Part shown: one piece after another, positions 62,255 through 64,000 of the stretch
How the letters are laid out: every line of letters begins with the position of its first letter
How positions within the stretch are numbered: the first letter of the stretch is position 1
Source of the DNA: Metaphire vulgaris
Lineage: Eukaryota; Annelida; Clitellata; Crassiclitellata; Megascolecidae
Assembly: GCA_018105865.1 (NCBI GenBank)
Contig: CM030835.1
Coordinates: 21,651,024-21,715,023 of the forward strand
Length of the DNA stretch: 64,000 nucleotides
Direction: 5' to 3'
Made by a program: the position numbers and the translations under genes
The notes under the pieces: model-generated
Databases searched by the model: none
The model's input: the letters and a program-made list of their open reading frames with translations, nothing else
Told to the model about the DNA's origin: nothing

Positions 62255-62360
62255 AATAAATTTGACGACGGTTGGTGTTACTCGTCGGACGGTGGATCGA
62301 CGAGGTTCATGGTGGTTAATTGACTTCTCTCGACTGAACGCCAACACACCTCATCTGTCA
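62255..62360 (+). pseudogene. Decayed fibrinogen C-terminal exon fragment
   Basis: Behind an acceptor-like GTATTTCCAG the frame reads NKFDDGWCYSSDGGS, then after a shift RGSWWLIDFSRLNANTPHLS. This parallels the KF..D.D.....GWWY.DC..SNLNG.Y segment of fibrinogen domains, with the cysteine lost. It is a relic of a third fibrinogen gene or of a missing exon of gene 2. Confidence 0.45.
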
Positions 62361-62393
62361 CGTGACAAGATGCTTCCAAATAAAAAAGAATGT

Positions 62394-62410
62394 CTCTCTC
62401 TCTCTGTCTC

Positions 62411-62466
<56 letters not shown>
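62394..62466. repeat. (CT)n/(AT)n microsatellite
   Basis: CT-rich tract followed by about 40 bp of AT dinucleotides. Confidence 0.95.
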
Positions 62467-62468
<2 letters not shown>

Positions 62469-62526
62469 GATTCGTTCGATCTGTCTTCGATGAATCTTCA
62501 TCAACATAGGCCTACGCAATGAGTAT

Positions 62527-62954
62527 GGGGCCATCCATATAGTACGTACGCAAAAAGTCATATTTTCAACCCCCTCCTCCTTTGTTGCACATCGTCCATT
62601 TTGGTTACCCCCTAATACTATATGCGTACGTACAGATTAGCAACCCCCGCACGGTGAAAATTAATTTTTAGCCATAGTAAAAAAGCATTTGTTTGCTATT
62701 AAATTAAAGGTTTCTAATATATAAATAACCGTGGGAACAATAGTCGGGACCCTTTGTTTGATCGTGAGAAAGTAGTTTTGTTCAAATAAAATGTTTGTGT
62801 GAATATACCAGCCTTCTATCTATTTATGAATTTTAATGTGCGTACGTACAAATTCAGTCGTGACCCTCCTCTCCCGTATGCTTCCGTATACGCAAAATCG
62901 CCTAAATCTCAAACCCCCTCCCCATCGGTGTGTGCGTACTATATGGACGGCCCC
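62527..62954. mobile_element. MITE with GGGGCCATCCATATAGTACG termini
   Basis: The left end GGGGCCATCCATATAGTACG pairs with the right end CGTACTATATGGACGGCCCC. The 428-bp body has repeated CGTACGTAC words. It is structurally similar to the GGGGCTGTCC family but of different sequence. Confidence 0.75.
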
Positions 62955-62996
62955 TACCGGCAGTCGGGACGTTGTTCTGTATTCACGGAATGTGTT

Positions 62997-63116
62997 TTAA
63001 TGTTGGGCGGACGAGATGAAAGTTGGTTTCGAGGCGCCTGAACAGTTCGGAGATCTATGGCGTGGATTTGATGCGTAATCTCTTATATCGTAAGAGGCTA
63101 CGGACCAGTCGTCTGT
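62997..63116 (-). CDS. Putative terminal exon, copy 2 (inverted)
   Basis: The minus frame reads DDWSVASYDIRDYASN, RHRSPNCSGASKP and ISSAQH-stop, matching the exon at 43.54 kb with few replacements. Similarity extends a little beyond the stop on the 3' side, up to the adjacent MITE. Function unknown. Confidence 0.4.
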   Translation of the reverse strand, partial: TDDWSVASYDIRDYASNPRHRSPNCSGASKPTFISSAQH

Positions 63117-63194
63117 TGATGCATGTCGTGTGCTTAAATTAATGGCGCAGCCAGGGTTACGGAATAGGAGGGCACATCATAACGATGTGACTCT

Positions 63195-63678
63195 TACGCC
63201 CGTAAAAGAACACAACGGTTCGTGTTCCCAAAGATTGTCTTGAGGGTTTTTGTGATCATTCATTCTACCAGCCATTTCGTTAGCCCCCAAGAACACCTCA
63301 ACGGTTTTGCGCCGACGAGTCGCCGTCTTCGATATCCAAAGGGCGGTGGCTCCGTCGTTCATCCGTGGTTACATGGTTGGATCAGACGTATTCGTAAACA
63401 ACATATCCAGGTCACATTGAGCGGAACTGCGATTGGGATTAAGATCCTGCTCCATCCACCGCCGCCGAATGACAATGGAACTATCGGCGAGAATCTCTGA
63501 GATCTGCGCTCATGGAAGAACAGGACGAAATCAGAATTTTGACGAAGACGACGATAAATCTCTAAAGCGCTTAATTTTACCATCAACTGATTTAAATTTG
63601 TTGTAAAGCGCCTTTCTTTTGATATATGTCATGTCGACGGCGCTATAGAAATTGTCAATAATAATAATAATAATAATT

Positions 63679-63710
<32 letters not shown>

Positions 63711-63825
63711 CGTTAGGGAGTATAAAAGAACACAACCATAACAAGCTTCATCAAAGAGTTCTTGGAGGGTCACTTCTGTATCATTCATTCTACCCACTAT
63801 ACCCCCCGCCCCCAAGAACATCTCA
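63195..63825. repeat. Imperfect direct repeat pair (63.2 and 63.72 kb)
   Basis: About 110 bp around AAAGAACACAACGGTTCGTG ... CATTCATTCTACCAGCC recurs at 63720-63825. On the minus strand both keep FLGA...GRMND wording. A LINE-like 3' end (GCGCTATAGAAATTGTCAAT) plus (AAT)n lies between at 63640-63710. Confidence 0.5.
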
Positions 63826-64000
63826 TCTGTTAAGACGTTGACTAATTATATCCAGATTACGGTCTGAAATCCGTGGTTACATCAATCGCCTATATTTAAA
63901 ACAAGCATAATGATTGTGCGCGAATTATTGTCATTATGCTAGCATTCGAATTTACGAATTTCAGCAATTTCTGCACTTCGAGAATTCAAAGGAAAACTGA
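63826..64000. other. Window end, nothing recognised
   Basis: Short AT-rich stretch without domain-bearing frame. Confidence 0.3.

Overview
The window is eukaryotic, almost certainly metazoan. It shows spliced genes with GT..AG introns, clusters of single-exon C2H2 zinc-finger genes, secreted fibrinogen-domain proteins, abundant CR1/RTE-like LINE debris, hAT- and pogo-type MITEs, and AT-rich microsatellites. The frequent GTAGGCCTA-type words, the fibrinogen-related lectin-like genes and the transposon mix suggest a marine invertebrate, perhaps a deuterostome such as an echinoderm or hemichordate. That placement is inference; no ribosomal or mitochondrial marker is present.

Layout. 1-0.24 kb: 3' edge of a zinc-finger gene. 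1.36-2.81 kb (minus): zinc-finger gene A, with a truncated, nonsense-bearing copy at 8.0-8.8 kb. 3.4-15.9 kb: mostly mobile DNA (tRNA-derived SINEs, a two-copy ~0.9 kb retroposon, CR1-like LINE fragments, nested hAT MITEs, a decayed hAT transposase). 16.2-17.4 kb (plus): zinc-finger gene B. 20.0-22.4 kb (minus): a decayed DDE-type transposase of unassigned family. 27.5-28.6 kb (plus): zinc-finger gene C, whose stop codon and 3' end coincide with a LINE tail. 30.8-36.0 kb (plus): a complete five-exon fibrinogen-related gene (signal peptide, long coiled coil, C-terminal fibrinogen domain). 36.6-44 kb: 15-bp minisatellite arrays, a foldback element with a 9-bp target duplication, a broken THAP domain and hAT MITEs. 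44.0-49.1 kb: a segment bounded by near-identical ~130-bp inverted repeats, holding a zinc-finger gene with nearly identical fingers and an in-frame stop, plus LINE and piggyBac remnants. 49.1-53.1 kb: LINE debris. 53.15-60.92 kb (plus): a second fibrinogen-domain gene with a divergent fibronectin-II-like module, matching splice phases, a one-base frameshift and a short C-terminus. 59.2 and 62.3 kb: further fibrinogen-exon fragments. 63.0 kb: an inverted copy of a putative terminal exon seen at 43.5 kb.

Two gene families dominate. Zinc-finger paralogues A, B and C share an unusual C-terminal finger and a tail that has been damaged differently in each, as expected of a fast-turnover DNA-binding family. 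The fibrinogen-related genes encode secreted proteins of the kind used in invertebrate innate recognition; one is intact and the others are in stages of decay. No operon-like organisation is expected. No CRISPR array, bacterial gene or credible tRNA/rRNA gene was seen.
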